A stretch of DNA of 61,067 nt from Anabaena subtropica FACHB-260 (GCF_014697105.1 NZ_JACJRF010000032.1:1-61067), one strand, 5' to 3'; counted from the stretch's first letter, positions 9,890-18,505 are shown. A program made the numbers and translations. Notes: a model not told the origin generated them from the letters alone.

Positions 9890-11017
9890 ATGGCCCGCGA
9901 CTATTATGAGATTCTAGGCGTTGCTCGTGACGCTGACAAAGAAGAAATCAAACAAGCCTACCGCCGTCTAGCCCGGAAATATCACCCTGATGTGAATAAA
10001 GAACCGGGAGCCGAAGAGCGTTTTAAGGAAATTAACCGTGCTTATGAAGTACTTTCTGAGCCGGAAACCCGTGCGCGTTACGATCGCTTCGGCCCTGAAG
10101 GTGTTTCAGGTGCTGGTGTTGGCTTCCAAGATATGAGCGATATGGGTGGTTTTGCCGATATCTTTGAAAGCATTTTCAGTGGTTTTGCTGGTGGTATGGG
10201 TGGACCAACACAGCAAAGGAGACGCGGCGGCCCAGCGCGGGGTGATGATTTACGGCTAGACCTGAAGTTAGACTTTCGGGAAGCAGTATTTGGTGGGGAA
10301 AAAGAAATTCGCATTTCCCATCTAGAAACCTGTGAAACCTGTAGTGGTTCGGGCGCGAAACCAGGGACTCGTCCACGTACTTGTTCAACTTGTAGCGGTT
10401 CTGGTCAAGTCCGTCGTGTCACAAGAACGCCATTCGGTAGCTTTACTCAAGTCTCAACTTGTCCTACCTGTAATGGTACGGGTATGGTAATCGAAGACAA
10501 ATGTGATACCTGTGATGGTAAGGGAACCAACCAAGTTACCAAAAAACTGAAAATTACCATTCCCCCTGGTGTGGATAATGGCACACGCTTACGTATATCC
10601 CAGGAAGGTGATGCTGGTCAACGTGGTGGACCCCCTGGTGATTTATATGTGTATTTGTTTGTCAACGAAGACGAAGAATTTCAACGTGATGGCATTAATG
10701 TCATCTCGGAAATCAAAGTTAGTTACTTGCAGGCAATTTTAGGTTGTAGATTGGAAGTAAACACTGTAGATGGGCCTGTTGAATTGATTATTCCGGCTGG
10801 TACTCAACCAAATACGGTGATGAAGCTGGAAAATCGTGGTGTACCTCGCTTGGGTAATCCCGTTAGCCGGGGAGATCATCTATTAACAGTGTTAATTGAT
10901 ATTCCGACTAAAGTGATCCCTGAGGAGAGAGAACTGCTAGAGAAGCTGGCTAAAATTAAGGGAGACCGCACTGGGAAAGGTGGTCTAGAAGGATTCTTGG
11001 GAAATTTGTTTAAGTAA
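9890..11017 (+). CDS. dnaJ: Chaperone DnaJ (type I Hsp40)
   Basis: A 375-residue full-length DnaJ, the J-domain co-chaperone of DnaK. The start is set at ATG 9890 because the protein then begins [20 protein letters not shown] as in all family members; the open frame extends 17 codons further upstream without homology. The J-domain has HPD at residues 32-34. A Gly/Phe-rich linker (about 75-125) precedes four zinc repeats ([32 protein letters not shown]) and the C-terminal substrate domain. Its stop codon overlaps the next start (TAATG), which shows translational coupling to the TusA-like gene. Confidence 0.95.
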   Translation: MARDYYEILGVARDADKEEIKQAYRRLARKYHPDVNKEPGAEERFKEINRAYEVLSEPETRARYDRFGPEGVSGAGVGFQDMSDMGGFADIFESIFSGFAGGMGGPTQQRRRGGPARGDDLRLDLKLDFREAVFGGEKEIRISHLETCETCSGSGAKPGTRPRTCSTCSGSGQVRRVTRTPFGSFTQVSTCPTCNGTGMVIEDKCDTCDGKGTNQVTKKLKITIPPGVDNGTRLRISQEGDAGQRGGPPGDLYVYLFVNEDEEFQRDGINVISEIKVSYLQAILGCRLEVNTVDGPVELIIPAGTQPNTVMKLENRGVPRLGNPVSRGDHLLTVLIDIPTKVIPEERELLEKLAKIKGDRTGKGGLEGFLGNLFK

Positions 11018-11274
11018 TGACGCTCTCTTCTTTATCAACTTCTGATGGTCAACTTGACCTCCGTGGCACTCCTTGCCCGATTAACTTTGTGCGGACAAAA
11101 CTCCGTCTGGAGAAAATGCCCCCAGGAGCATTACTGGAAGTCTGGCTAGACCCAGGAGAGCCAATTGAGCAAGTCCCTGATAGCCTGACAATGGCAGGTT
11201 ATCAGGTTGAACAAATTACAGATTGTACTGGCTATTTTTCTTTGTTAATTCGCCGTCCTCTAACTGCCCAATGA
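11017..11274 (+). CDS. TusA/SirA-family sulfur carrier-like protein
   Basis: An 85-residue protein with the TusA fold. The motif LDLRGTPCPINFVRTKLRLE carries the conserved Cys-Pro, and PGALLEVWLDPGEPIEQVPD matches the second half of the family. TusA proteins relay sulfur as a cysteine persulfide, for example to tRNA thiolation. The gene overlaps dnaJ upstream by one base and rsgA downstream by four bases (ATGA), so the three form a tight operon. The precise sulfur acceptor is not known from context. Confidence 0.85.
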   Translation: MTLSSLSTSDGQLDLRGTPCPINFVRTKLRLEKMPPGALLEVWLDPGEPIEQVPDSLTMAGYQVEQITDCTGYFSLLIRRPLTAQ

Positions 11275-12452
11275 AAGTTTTAACCACTGGACAGTTCATC
11301 GGTACGGTGTTAGCCGTGCAAGCAAATTTTTACAAAGTACAGCTAGACCAAGAGGCAGGAGAGCAGGGGAGCAGAGAGAAGTCCGAGCGGAGGCTTCCTC
11401 CGATGGGCGAAGCCCCACCTTTGGTGATCGGAACTTCGGAGGGAACAAGGGAGAAAGTGCATTTGGATTCCCCTCTGCCCCTCTGCCCCCTGCCCCCTCT
11501 CCTCCTATGTACTCGCCGAACCCGGTTGAAAAAAATCGGTCAACAGGTGATGGTAGGCGATCGCGTGGTCGTAGAGGAACCAGATTGGGCTGGAGGACGG
11601 GGAGCGATCGCCGATGTTTTATTACGGCGAACCCAGCTAGATAGACCGCCAATCGCCAATGCTGACCAAATTCTGCTAGTTTTTGCGGTGGCTGACCCTC
11701 CCCTAGAACCCTATCAACTCAGTCGATTTCTGGTTAAAGCGGAATCTACTAGTCTGGATGTAGTTTTATGCTTGAATAAAAGCGATCTAGTTTCACCAGA
11801 AGTGCAGGAACAAATTAGCGATCGCCTATTAGCTTGGGGTTATCAACCACTATTTATTAGCGTCCAAAATCAAATCAATATTGACCAAATAGCCAAATAT
11901 CTGAACAAGAAAATCACTGTAGTTGCAGGCCCTTCTGGTGTAGGTAAGTCAAGCTTGATTAATACTCTGATTCCCGACATTAACCTGCGAGTGGGGGAAG
12001 TTTCCGGTAAACTGGCTCGTGGTCGTCATACCACCCGCCATGTAGAATTATTTGAGTTACCCAATGGTGGTTTGTTGGCGGATACACCGGGTTTTAATCA
12101 GCCTGATTTGGATTGTAGTCCAGAAGAATTAATACACTATTTCCCAGAAGCCAGAGAACGTTTAGCAGTTGCTAGTTGTCGGTTTAATGACTGTCTGCAT
12201 CGAGATGAACCAGATTGTGTTGTGCGGGGTGAATGGGAACGATACGAACATTATCTAGAATTTTTAGCAGATGCGAGCGATCGCCAAACTTATCTTCACC
12301 AACAAGCTGATCCCGAATCTACCTTGAAGCTAAAAACAAAAGGTAAAGGTCAAAGTCAGTACGAACCCAAACTTGAAAGTAAAAAATATCGTCGAACTTC
12401 CCGACGCACTCAAGTACAAGGGCTACAAGATTTGTATCAAGATGAAGAATGA
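11271..12452 (+). CDS. rsgA: Ribosome small-subunit GTPase RsgA
   Basis: A circularly permuted GTPase that matures the 30S subunit. ATG 11271 overlaps the preceding stop. The OB domain begins VLTTGQFIGTVLAVQANFYK. G4 (CLNKSD) precedes G1 (AGPSGVGKSSLIN) and G3 (LADTPGF), the order typical of RsgA. The C-terminal zinc domain has CRFNDCLHRDEPDC. The tail is basic. At 393 aa it is longer than usual because about 49 residues encoded by a repeat element (roughly 11352-11500) interrupt the OB domain; the reading frame is kept and family sequence resumes at LLCTRRTRLKKIGQQVMVGD. Whether the extra loop is tolerated is inferred from the intact frame. Confidence 0.93.
   Translation: MKVLTTGQFIGTVLAVQANFYKVQLDQEAGEQGSREKSERRLPPMGEAPPLVIGTSEGTREKVHLDSPLPLCPLPPLLLCTRRTRLKKIGQQVMVGDRVVVEEPDWAGGRGAIADVLLRRTQLDRPPIANADQILLVFAVADPPLEPYQLSRFLVKAESTSLDVVLCLNKSDLVSPEVQEQISDRLLAWGYQPLFISVQNQINIDQIAKYLNKKITVVAGPSGVGKSSLINTLIPDINLRVGEVSGKLARGRHTTRHVELFELPNGGLLADTPGFNQPDLDCSPEELIHYFPEARERLAVASCRFNDCLHRDEPDCVVRGEWERYEHYLEFLADASDRQTYLHQQADPESTLKLKTKGKGQSQYEPKLESKKYRRTSRRTQVQGLQDLYQDEE
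11352..11500. repeat. Repeat element inserted in frame within rsgA
   Basis: The segment is flanked by complementary purine/pyrimidine arms (GGCAGGAGAGCAGGGGAGCA on the left, CTCTGCCCCTCTGCCCCC on the right). An internal palindromic part (GAGCGGAGGCTTCCTCCGA) is of a kind repeated in Nostoc genomes. It adds about 49 codons encoding Gly/Glu/Ser/Arg- and then Pro/Leu-rich sequence not found in RsgA of other bacteria. The boundaries are approximate. Confidence 0.7.
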
Positions 12453-12475
12453 GGCGATAGTCTAGGACTGAACGC

Positions 12476-13225
12476 CTATGTTTCTAAAGAGAATTGTTCT
12501 AGCAGCCAGGCGATCGCAGCATCAACTTCTGTAACTTGTTCACCTGCTGGTACAGCTGGACGATTTACCATAACAACCTGTACACCTAGTTCTCGCGCTG
12601 CTACAATCTTGGCGTAGGTGGCATTACCACCACTATTTTTGCTAACGATGGTGTCAATATTGTGTTGAATGAGGATTTCCCTTTCTTGAACAAGGGCAAA
12701 GGGGCCGCGATCGCACAATATCATTCCGGTTGGCACTAAAGCATCAGTAGCCGGAGGGTCAATCATCCGCATGAAAAACCAGATTGCTTGCAAATGGGCG
12801 AAAGCTGCGAGTTCTTGTCTACCAACAGTTAAAAATACTCTTTTTGCTTGATTTTCTAAAATAGCGGCGGCGGCGCTTGTACTATCAACTTCAATCCAGC
12901 GATCACCTGATACTTTCTCCCAAGGTGGACGGATTAACATTAAACGTCGTATCCCCACTTCATCAGCCGCCACCGCCGCATTGTGAGAAATTTGGGTGGC
13001 AAAGGGATGAGTAGCATCAATTAATACATCGATTCCCATCTGACGTAGATACTCAGCTAGACCAGACGCACCACCGAAACCTCCTACTCGGACATGACCA
13101 GATGGGACAGAAGGTTCACGGGTGCGACCAGCTAAAGATGCGATCGCTTCAATACCTGGGATATTTGCAACTCTGGCACTTAGTTTGGCTGCATCACCAG
13201 TTCCACCCAGAATTAAAAGGCGCAT
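12476..13225 (-). CDS. cobK: Cobalt-precorrin-6A reductase (CobK/CbiJ)
   Basis: A 249-residue NAD(P)H-dependent reductase of corrin-ring synthesis. The N-terminus MRLLILGGTGDAAKLSARVA is a Rossmann glycine loop. The family motifs DVLIDATHPFATQISHNAAV, FLTVGRQELAAF and DTIVSKNSGGNATYAKIVAA are all present. The frame can be extended two codons to a GTG, but ATG 13225 gives the standard start. It lies 38 bp after the DUF1636 gene, and both are downstream of a cobalamin riboswitch on the same strand, which fits feedback control of B12 synthesis. Confidence 0.93.
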   Translation of the reverse strand: MRLLILGGTGDAAKLSARVANIPGIEAIASLAGRTREPSVPSGHVRVGGFGGASGLAEYLRQMGIDVLIDATHPFATQISHNAAVAADEVGIRRLMLIRPPWEKVSGDRWIEVDSTSAAAAILENQAKRVFLTVGRQELAAFAHLQAIWFFMRMIDPPATDALVPTGMILCDRGPFALVQEREILIQHNIDTIVSKNSGGNATYAKIVAARELGVQVVMVNRPAVPAGEQVTEVDAAIAWLLEQFSLET

Positions 13226-13263
13226 CTTCACAATTCAAAATTAACATTAATACTCTATACGCC

Positions 13264-13671
13264 CTAGTTGTTGACGGGTAAGGTTGGAATCCTGGCCAGA
13301 ATTCCTTTTTTCAACGGTTCAGGGCGTTCTGACCAAGGTAGTAAACCTTCTGCTTGCTCATAGTATTTACTAGCACATTCCAGCACAGCAGAAGCACTGT
13401 TATCTAGAGTTAAATCCCCAAACATATAGGTTAATTTACCTTTGCCGGTAAAAGCAATAACACAAGAACGGTTGCAAGCACTCATACACTCAACTTCTTG
13501 AATCGGGAATTTATCTCGTAATTCCCAGTCTTGTGCTAGCTGCTGAAGTTCGTTTAAGAGTTTTTGACCACCACTTTCACCTACGCGTTTACCATCTTGC
13601 CAAACACTAGCGCAGGTTTTGCAGACAAATAAGGTGTGTTCCGCCACACCCACGGTATTATTAGTAGTCAT
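13264..13671 (-). CDS. DUF1636 family, ferredoxin-like metal-binding protein
   Basis: A 135-residue protein with four cysteines arranged like a thioredoxin-fold 2Fe-2S ferredoxin: LFVCKTCASV near the N-terminus and VECMSACNRSCVIAF in the middle. I match it to DUF1636, often found beside cobalamin genes. It is the first gene after the cobalamin riboswitch and is followed by cobK, so a role in corrin synthesis or cobalt handling is likely, for example as electron donor. That role is inferred from context only. Confidence 0.85.
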   Translation of the reverse strand: MTTNNTVGVAEHTLFVCKTCASVWQDGKRVGESGGQKLLNELQQLAQDWELRDKFPIQEVECMSACNRSCVIAFTGKGKLTYMFGDLTLDNSASAVLECASKYYEQAEGLLPWSERPEPLKKGILARIPTLPVNN

Positions 13672-13705
13672 CCGTACCTCGCAGATGTTGATAATAAGAG
13701 GAGAT

Positions 13706-13857
13706 TTCGGCGGGTGTTCTGACTGAGAAAGTCAAAAAATTTGCCTTTCCTTCACAGTTGCGGGACAGCGCCGGATTTACACCGTTAGCCTACGGAATAC
13801 CACAGGCATACTTTCCCCGTTACCTCTAGTGACTGCTCCCCACCAGAACCGAACATT
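13706..13857 (-). promoter_or_regulatory. Cobalamin (B12) riboswitch
   Basis: Read on the minus strand the region shows the class hallmarks in order: GGTTCTGGTGGGGAGCA at the 5' end (about 13856-13840), GGTAACGGGGAAAGTATGCC, the core ATCCGGCGCTGTCCCGCAAC followed by TGTGA, and the closing AGTCAGAACACCCGCC (13724-13709). The order and sequences match the adenosylcobalamin/B12-element consensus. It ends about 35 bp before the DUF1636 start, so it probably hides the ribosome-binding site or terminates transcription when B12 is bound. Confidence 0.95.
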
Positions 13858-13888
13858 CACTTAATAGTAACACCAATGTTTACAATCT

Positions 13889-14383
13889 TTAAAAGCGTAA
13901 ACCTACACCACCTTGTACAGAGACAGCCGCACCGCCACCATTACGATAAGCATCAAAAGCGATGATGGCATTACCAAACAGCACCGTATTACTATTAGGA
14001 ACGACGTAATCAATACCTGGTTGTAGGGCAAAACTAATTTTATCGCCTACGGGAGAGGCGCTATTACCACCAGTCAACACTAACCCAGCACCTAAGTAAG
14101 CATCTGTTTGCCAATTTAAGGGTAAGTCATAAGAAACTGTAGGTACAACGGCGGTATTCTGCCCTACTAAAGCTTGAGCGCGGAAGGAAATTGGTGATTC
14201 TAGAAGTTTGTAGCGAAAAGCCAGTACTCCCCCAACTTGGATACTATCCGTTAAACCAATGGTCGGACCAACACCCACATAGCTACCGTATGCGACTTGA
14301 GCTTGTGCTGATTGAGTGTTGACAACAAGACTCAAAGCAGAACTAATTCCCAAAACTGCAACTAAATAAGGTAAATACTTCAT
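13889..14383 (-). CDS. Secreted, outer-membrane-barrel-like protein
   Basis: A 164-residue protein from ATG 14383, chosen because GAGGAGT lies six bases upstream; an extension of eleven codons is possible. A signal peptide is clear (MKYLPYLVAVLGISSALSLV, cleaved near AQAQVAYG). The mature part alternates short polar and hydrophobic strands, is Gly-rich, and ends in Phe (QGGVGLRF), as outer-membrane beta barrels do. The size suits an eight-stranded barrel. I do not recognise a named family. Its leader contains a perfect complement of the Yfr1 sRNA motif, which fits an envelope protein under sRNA control. Confidence 0.75.
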   Translation of the reverse strand: MKYLPYLVAVLGISSALSLVVNTQSAQAQVAYGSYVGVGPTIGLTDSIQVGGVLAFRYKLLESPISFRAQALVGQNTAVVPTVSYDLPLNWQTDAYLGAGLVLTGGNSASPVGDKISFALQPGIDYVVPNSNTVLFGNAIIAFDAYRNGGGAAVSVQGGVGLRF

Positions 14384-14389
14384 CACCCG

Positions 14390-14401
14390 ACTCCTCACAC
14401 C
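14390..14401 (-). promoter_or_regulatory. Candidate Yfr1 sRNA target site over the ribosome-binding site
   Basis: On the minus strand the sequence GGTGTGAGGAGT sits six bases before the start codon and includes the Shine-Dalgarno GAGGAG. It is a perfect 11-12 base complement of the single-stranded ACUCCUCACAC motif of cyanobacterial Yfr1, an sRNA reported to repress outer-membrane protein mRNAs in Prochlorococcus. The match is seen directly; regulation is inferred. Confidence 0.55.
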
Positions 14402-14603
14402 ATCTTGGATTTTCAAGGTTCCTTTGAATACTTATGTTATCGCTGTTGCTGGTCATAGGTCATGGGTAATATAGCAGGGAATCGGGAACAGAGAAAAGGG
14501 AACAGGCTTGAAAGTCTCTTGGTATGGAAGTTTTCTGATGAAAGAAGAGTATAAAGATATGAAGAATTTTTCCTCACACCCTTATACTTACACCCGCAAA
14601 TGA

Positions 14604-16820
14604 CTACGGACAACGTGGGTGAATACCACCTTGAGTGCAAATGTAAGCTAATTGCTTACCATCTAAATTTTTGGCTTGAGAAAAATCTACTCCTTTAACT
14701 ACCGCAGATACTGAGCCTAGTTCTGGAGTTTGTACGAATTGATCTGCTGGATCTTGTCTGCTCGGTGTGAGAATAGTGTCTTTAAAATCAGCGCCTGCAA
14801 CATTGGCTCCCCGTAAATCTACAAGGCTCAAATCTGCATTTCGCAGATTGGTATTTTCTAATTTAGCGGAGCGTAAAATCGCACCTGTCATTCGAGTGGC
14901 GCTGAGGTCAGCATTACTAAGATTAGCTCGTTCAAAATCAGCACCAGAAAGGTCTGAGCTTTGCCAATCGGTTTTAGTTAAATTGGCAAAGGACAATTGA
15001 GCGCCTATAGCGATGACTCGACCGAGACGCGCACCATAGAGGTTAGCTTCTTGCAATTTAGCATCACCTAAATCTGCCCCCGTTAAGCTGGCATTTTCTA
15101 AAACTGCACCCCGCAGATCGGCTCCTACTAATTGAGCGCTGCTGAGGTTAGCACCAATTAAACGTGCATTCGATAAATTAGCTCTGTTGAGGGTGGCGCG
15201 GCTTAAGTCGCTGCGAGTCATGACAACGCGACTGAGGTTCGCATCAGTGAAGTTGGCTTGTTTCATCTGCGCTTGGCTTAAATCAGCGATCGCATCGTCG
15301 TATGTATCCCAACGTCCATCTTCACCAACACCACGAAAACGGCTACCCTTAAAACTAGCTTGGTTGAGATTGGCAGATTTAAACTTAACCCCTGATAAAT
15401 CAATGTTTTCTAAAACCAAGTTAAAGAAGGAAATACCCGGAGTACCACTTTGACCTAGTTGAGTACGACTGAGGTCAAGCCCTAAGGTTTTACCACTGTA
15501 AACATTGAGAATTTTGTTAATTGTCTGCTGGTTGATTTGTAAACGTTTTTGCCGAGTTTCTCGTTCTTGTGATGCGCTACCAATAGAGTCTAACTCTGTA
15601 GCCAAAAACTGGTTTTTGTTTTGTAATTCGGGGATGGCGGCGGTTCCTATGCTGGTGAGTGCTTGTTGGATGGTATCGAGAAGGATGGGATCAGTTTCTT
15701 TCACCATCAGATCCGTCAAAAACTGGATAGACTGGGCATCATTGAGACTACCTAAAGCCAAAATTGTCCTCTGGCGGTCTTCAATGCTAGCTCCAAACTC
15801 AGGACTTAATTGTTGAACTAGTGCTAGAAACTGCTGACTATTAATTTTTTGCGATTCTTGATGGCTTTGTTGGGCTTGGATATAAACTTGAGTACCAATT
15901 AGAGTAGCCAGTACCGCCGTCATGCTTGTGAGTGCGACCCCAAATAAGGTGAGGCTGGGGTTTTGCTGCATTCGTCGCCACAGGGAAAGCAAATTGCTGT
16001 TGTCTGTAGCGATGACCTCCGGTCGGTTGGAGATCATCGCTTCTGGTTGGGGGTAGCTCATCGCCATTGCTGTTGTCGCTAATGTGGCATTTCCCTCTAA
16101 TTGTTGTTCTGTCTGATGACTAACAGTAGACAAACTTCGGCCACTAGCGGCTACATCTACGGATGGTGCGGGACGATTGGCATCTATTACGTAAGTCCCT
16201 GCCAACCAATCGTGCAAAGCTTTCCGTCCCCGGCGCGCAGGTAAGGCTAAGGCTTCCCCTATGACCATTAATACAGCTAATGATGTAAACAATCCCAAGT
16301 TGGGAAAGGCAAAACTGTAACGCCAGAGAATATAGGCGACGGACATAGGTACAGTCCAGCGACCAATACCTTCTCGTACTGCTACGGCGGCTAAACCTGG
16401 GGGAGTACCTTCTTCGTTCACAACCTTAATGCCAAACCAACGCTTAGGAAGAGTACTCCCTGTTTTTGCTAGTAAGTATAATTGCCACCACGAAATGGTT
16501 GTGGGTGCTAACAAGGCTAACATCCATAAGTAATTCGTCGGCCAAGCTACATTACGAATGCCGTAGTCTGCCGGTAATGCCAAAGGTCTGGCGATCGCTC
16601 TTTCTGTAACTATCAATGCAGGGTGAAGCGGTACTCGATTAATATCACTTCTGGAATTGATGTATACACCAAGGCCAAAGGGAACTAAGCCTGTTGTCGC
16701 CAGCAAAGTGATCTCTGTCACCCAAGCGGCTAACCGTCTTGTTGTCAGGGGTAGTGAATTTGGTTTTGCCAGATTTTTGCTAGGTTGATTATGAATTTTT
16801 TTAACAATTGGGGTCGTCAT
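14604..16820 (-). CDS. RDD-domain membrane protein with pentapeptide repeats
   Basis: A 738-residue multi-domain protein. Residues 25-215 form an RDD-type membrane domain (LTTRRLAAWVTEITLLATTG; helices near 35-50, 95-115, 165-185; and LPARRGRKALHDWLAGTYVI). A Ser/Thr-rich linker and another hydrophobic segment (about 290-312) follow. A helical stretch resembling HEAT-type repeats (about 325-400) leads into pentapeptide repeats of the A(D/N)Lxx type from about residue 460 to 690 (ANLSNARLIGANLSSAQLVG and similar). The end GGIHPRCP is outside the repeats. The protein is probably anchored in the membrane with the repeat helix as a binding surface. Such fusions are frequent in filamentous cyanobacteria; the function is unknown. 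Confidence 0.85.
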   Translation of the reverse strand: MTTPIVKKIHNQPSKNLAKPNSLPLTTRRLAAWVTEITLLATTGLVPFGLGVYINSRSDINRVPLHPALIVTERAIARPLALPADYGIRNVAWPTNYLWMLALLAPTTISWWQLYLLAKTGSTLPKRWFGIKVVNEEGTPPGLAAVAVREGIGRWTVPMSVAYILWRYSFAFPNLGLFTSLAVLMVIGEALALPARRGRKALHDWLAGTYVIDANRPAPSVDVAASGRSLSTVSHQTEQQLEGNATLATTAMAMSYPQPEAMISNRPEVIATDNSNLLSLWRRMQQNPSLTLFGVALTSMTAVLATLIGTQVYIQAQQSHQESQKINSQQFLALVQQLSPEFGASIEDRQRTILALGSLNDAQSIQFLTDLMVKETDPILLDTIQQALTSIGTAAIPELQNKNQFLATELDSIGSASQERETRQKRLQINQQTINKILNVYSGKTLGLDLSRTQLGQSGTPGISFFNLVLENIDLSGVKFKSANLNQASFKGSRFRGVGEDGRWDTYDDAIADLSQAQMKQANFTDANLSRVVMTRSDLSRATLNRANLSNARLIGANLSSAQLVGADLRGAVLENASLTGADLGDAKLQEANLYGARLGRVIAIGAQLSFANLTKTDWQSSDLSGADFERANLSNADLSATRMTGAILRSAKLENTNLRNADLSLVDLRGANVAGADFKDTILTPSRQDPADQFVQTPELGSVSAVVKGVDFSQAKNLDGKQLAYICTQGGIHPRCP

Positions 16821-16962
16821 TTAAATAATTCCCTTTAAAAGTTATTTTTTGCCGCTTCCGACATGGTTAACATATAGCGTTTCTGATTTTGCTCAGGTAT
16901 ACCTCTTAGAGGTTATAAGCTAGGGTGTACTTGATGTAATTGACAACTGCCATAAGACAAGA

Positions 16963-17289
16963 CTATTGCTTATTTTGAGAATTGCCGGATACAAAAAATT
17001 TGTATCCAAGATACACTAAGCCAGCTAACAGTGCCAAAGATATTGCAGATACAACAACTTTCAAAACCATTTGGGCGATCGCTATACCTAAGACTACTGA
17101 ACCACCAACAACTACAACTTTCTTCGTACCTGATAAGCCCTTAAACCAGAGTTGTAATTTCTGAAAATTAGGGTTCCAATTTAGCCAACTCAATGGGGAA
17201 TTTTTTTCTGGCGCTGGAGGCTGGGAATTCATTTGTGCCTCTAGCTGTTGGAGACGACGCTGCAAATCATCATCTGGTTGAGGATTCAT
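16963..17289 (-). CDS. Small membrane protein with coiled-coil N-terminus
   Basis: A 108-residue protein. The N-terminus (DDLQRRLQQLEAQMNSQP) looks like a short coiled coil. Residues 55-98 form a long hydrophobic region (TKKVVVVGGSVVLGIAIAQM and VVVSAISLALLAGLVYLGYK), probably two membrane helices. The family is not recognised. It lies upstream of the RDD/pentapeptide gene on the same strand with a 142-bp gap, so co-transcription is possible but unproven. Confidence 0.7.
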   Translation of the reverse strand: MNPQPDDDLQRRLQQLEAQMNSQPPAPEKNSPLSWLNWNPNFQKLQLWFKGLSGTKKVVVVGGSVVLGIAIAQMVLKVVVSAISLALLAGLVYLGYKFFVSGNSQNKQ

Positions 17290-17767
17290 TGATCTTTTTT
17301 ACCTCGGTTAACATCAAAGGGAATGGGTGGGACTTATAAAGAGACAGAGTAGCCAGGGTAAGCCGTGGATCAGTTTAGGTTTTTAACCAAGCAATGAGTG
17401 ATGACTATAAAAGTAAGGAAAAAATCATAGTTTCATCAACTCCCATACCCTACCCCTACTCCCCTCACAGGTTTAAGGAACGTTGTTTTTGTTAGAGAAA
17501 TTAGACAATTTGTGTTTTGGTATTCTCATATTCCTAGCCTCTAGTGAATAATCGCTTATTCCTAGTCCCTATTTTCAAGAGAGCTATCGTCTTAATTAGA
17601 CACTTTATCTAATCTTTAACATTTAGCCATATATTCATTAACTTAGTAGATAAAATTTTATACAATCTATTTTGGAACATAGCCGGATTGGCAACGTCTC
17701 TTAGCTTAGACTATTTAATTTATATCTATAAAAAATGCTCTATAAATAGTCAGAAGCATTAATTTAT
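17290..17767. other. Intergenic, divergent promoters presumed
   Basis: This 478-bp A/T-rich gap separates divergent genes. I see no small gene, no terminator and no recognisable regulatory site. It presumably contains the promoters of both flanking genes. Confidence 0.5.
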
Positions 17768-18229
17768 ATGAAAATGTTTAGGCTGTTGAAAGTTCTTCCT
17801 GTAGCTTTGGTCATGATCTTGGCATCAACCGAAGCTAATTTTGCTCAAGTACCATCGATTCAAATCAGGAGAAAGTTACCCTCAGACCCACTAGTTTTAC
17901 GTGGTCAGTCTGAAGGCTCAGTCAAAAGTAATTGCGGCCATGTCGGGACTGAACCCAATCAAATTATCCAAGTTACAGAGGCGCTACCTTATTTACGATT
18001 AACTGTTGAAGGTCCTGGTAAACCCACATTGTTTATTGATGGTCCTGACGGACGGTTCTGTGTCTTAGCGGATAGTTACTCAGGAAGTAAAGCCGAACTG
18101 TCCGGTTTTTGGCAACCAGGAAGGTATTTATTACACATAGGTAATTTATCACCAGGACAGTATAACTACAACCTCTTGATTTCTCAAGAAAAACTGCCAA
18201 ATAGCAGCAACATTAGGCAATCTCGATAA
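17768..18229 (+). CDS. Secreted protein of unknown function, 153 aa
   Basis: The N-terminus is a signal peptide (MKMFRLLKVLPVALVMILAS, cleaved near NFAQ). The mature part has a beta-rich pattern with QSEGSVKSNCGHVG, LTVEGPGKPTLFIDGPDGRF and GFWQPGRYLLHIGNLSPGQY. This resembles the pre-peptidase C-terminal (PPC) type of beta sandwich, which binds or stabilises extracellular proteins, but the match is weak. Two cysteines could form a disulfide in the periplasm. No operon partner is evident. Confidence 0.7.
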   Translation: MKMFRLLKVLPVALVMILASTEANFAQVPSIQIRRKLPSDPLVLRGQSEGSVKSNCGHVGTEPNQIIQVTEALPYLRLTVEGPGKPTLFIDGPDGRFCVLADSYSGSKAELSGFWQPGRYLLHIGNLSPGQYNYNLLISQEKLPNSSNIRQSR

Positions 18230-18282
18230 ATTATTATTCAGTTCTAAATGCTGAAGGCAAGTAACAATAGTTACTTTCGCTT

Positions 18283-18483
18283 CTACTTGTTCCCTCTTGT
18301 TTTAAAACTAGACAAACAAGCTTCTAAGTGCGTACAGTCTTCACACTGGATTTCTTTACCAGGGTTATGACATCCACAGGGAGGATTAACAAAACAATCA
18401 TTTGGGTTTGTAGGGAATAATTGCTTTTTGCGTAGTAGTTGTAAAGCAGCCTCTTGTAGACAAAAAATACAATCTTGCACCAT
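18283..18483 (-). CDS. Small cysteine-rich protein, possible metal binder
   Basis: A 66-residue protein with eight cysteines: CIFC near the N-terminus, then C..PPCGC, and CEDC followed by C. Paired CxxC motifs suggest zinc or Fe-S binding. A strong Shine-Dalgarno (AGGAGAT) lies just before ATG 18483. It lies 22 bp downstream of another 66-codon gene on the same strand, so the two are probably one transcript. The family is not recognised. Confidence 0.65.
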   Translation of the reverse strand: MVQDCIFCLQEAALQLLRKKQLFPTNPNDCFVNPPCGCHNPGKEIQCEDCTHLEACLSSFKTRGNK

Positions 18484-18505
18484 CGTTATCTCCTATAAGG
18501 TGGAA

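Noticed and set aside
11296-11652. 118-codon minus-strand frame within rsgA
   Set aside because: It exists only because of the palindromic repeat insertion, which leaves the opposite strand open.
14381-14440. The Yfr1 gene itself on the plus strand
   Set aside because: The plus strand carries the ACTCCTCACACC motif but there is no 5' stem-loop or terminator hairpin with a T-run nearby, and the motif is explained as the complement of a ribosome-binding site.
14437-14640. 67-codon minus-strand frame before the RDD/pentapeptide gene stop
   Set aside because: It overlaps the 3' end of that gene in another frame and encodes low-complexity Ser/Leu-rich sequence typical of chance frames.
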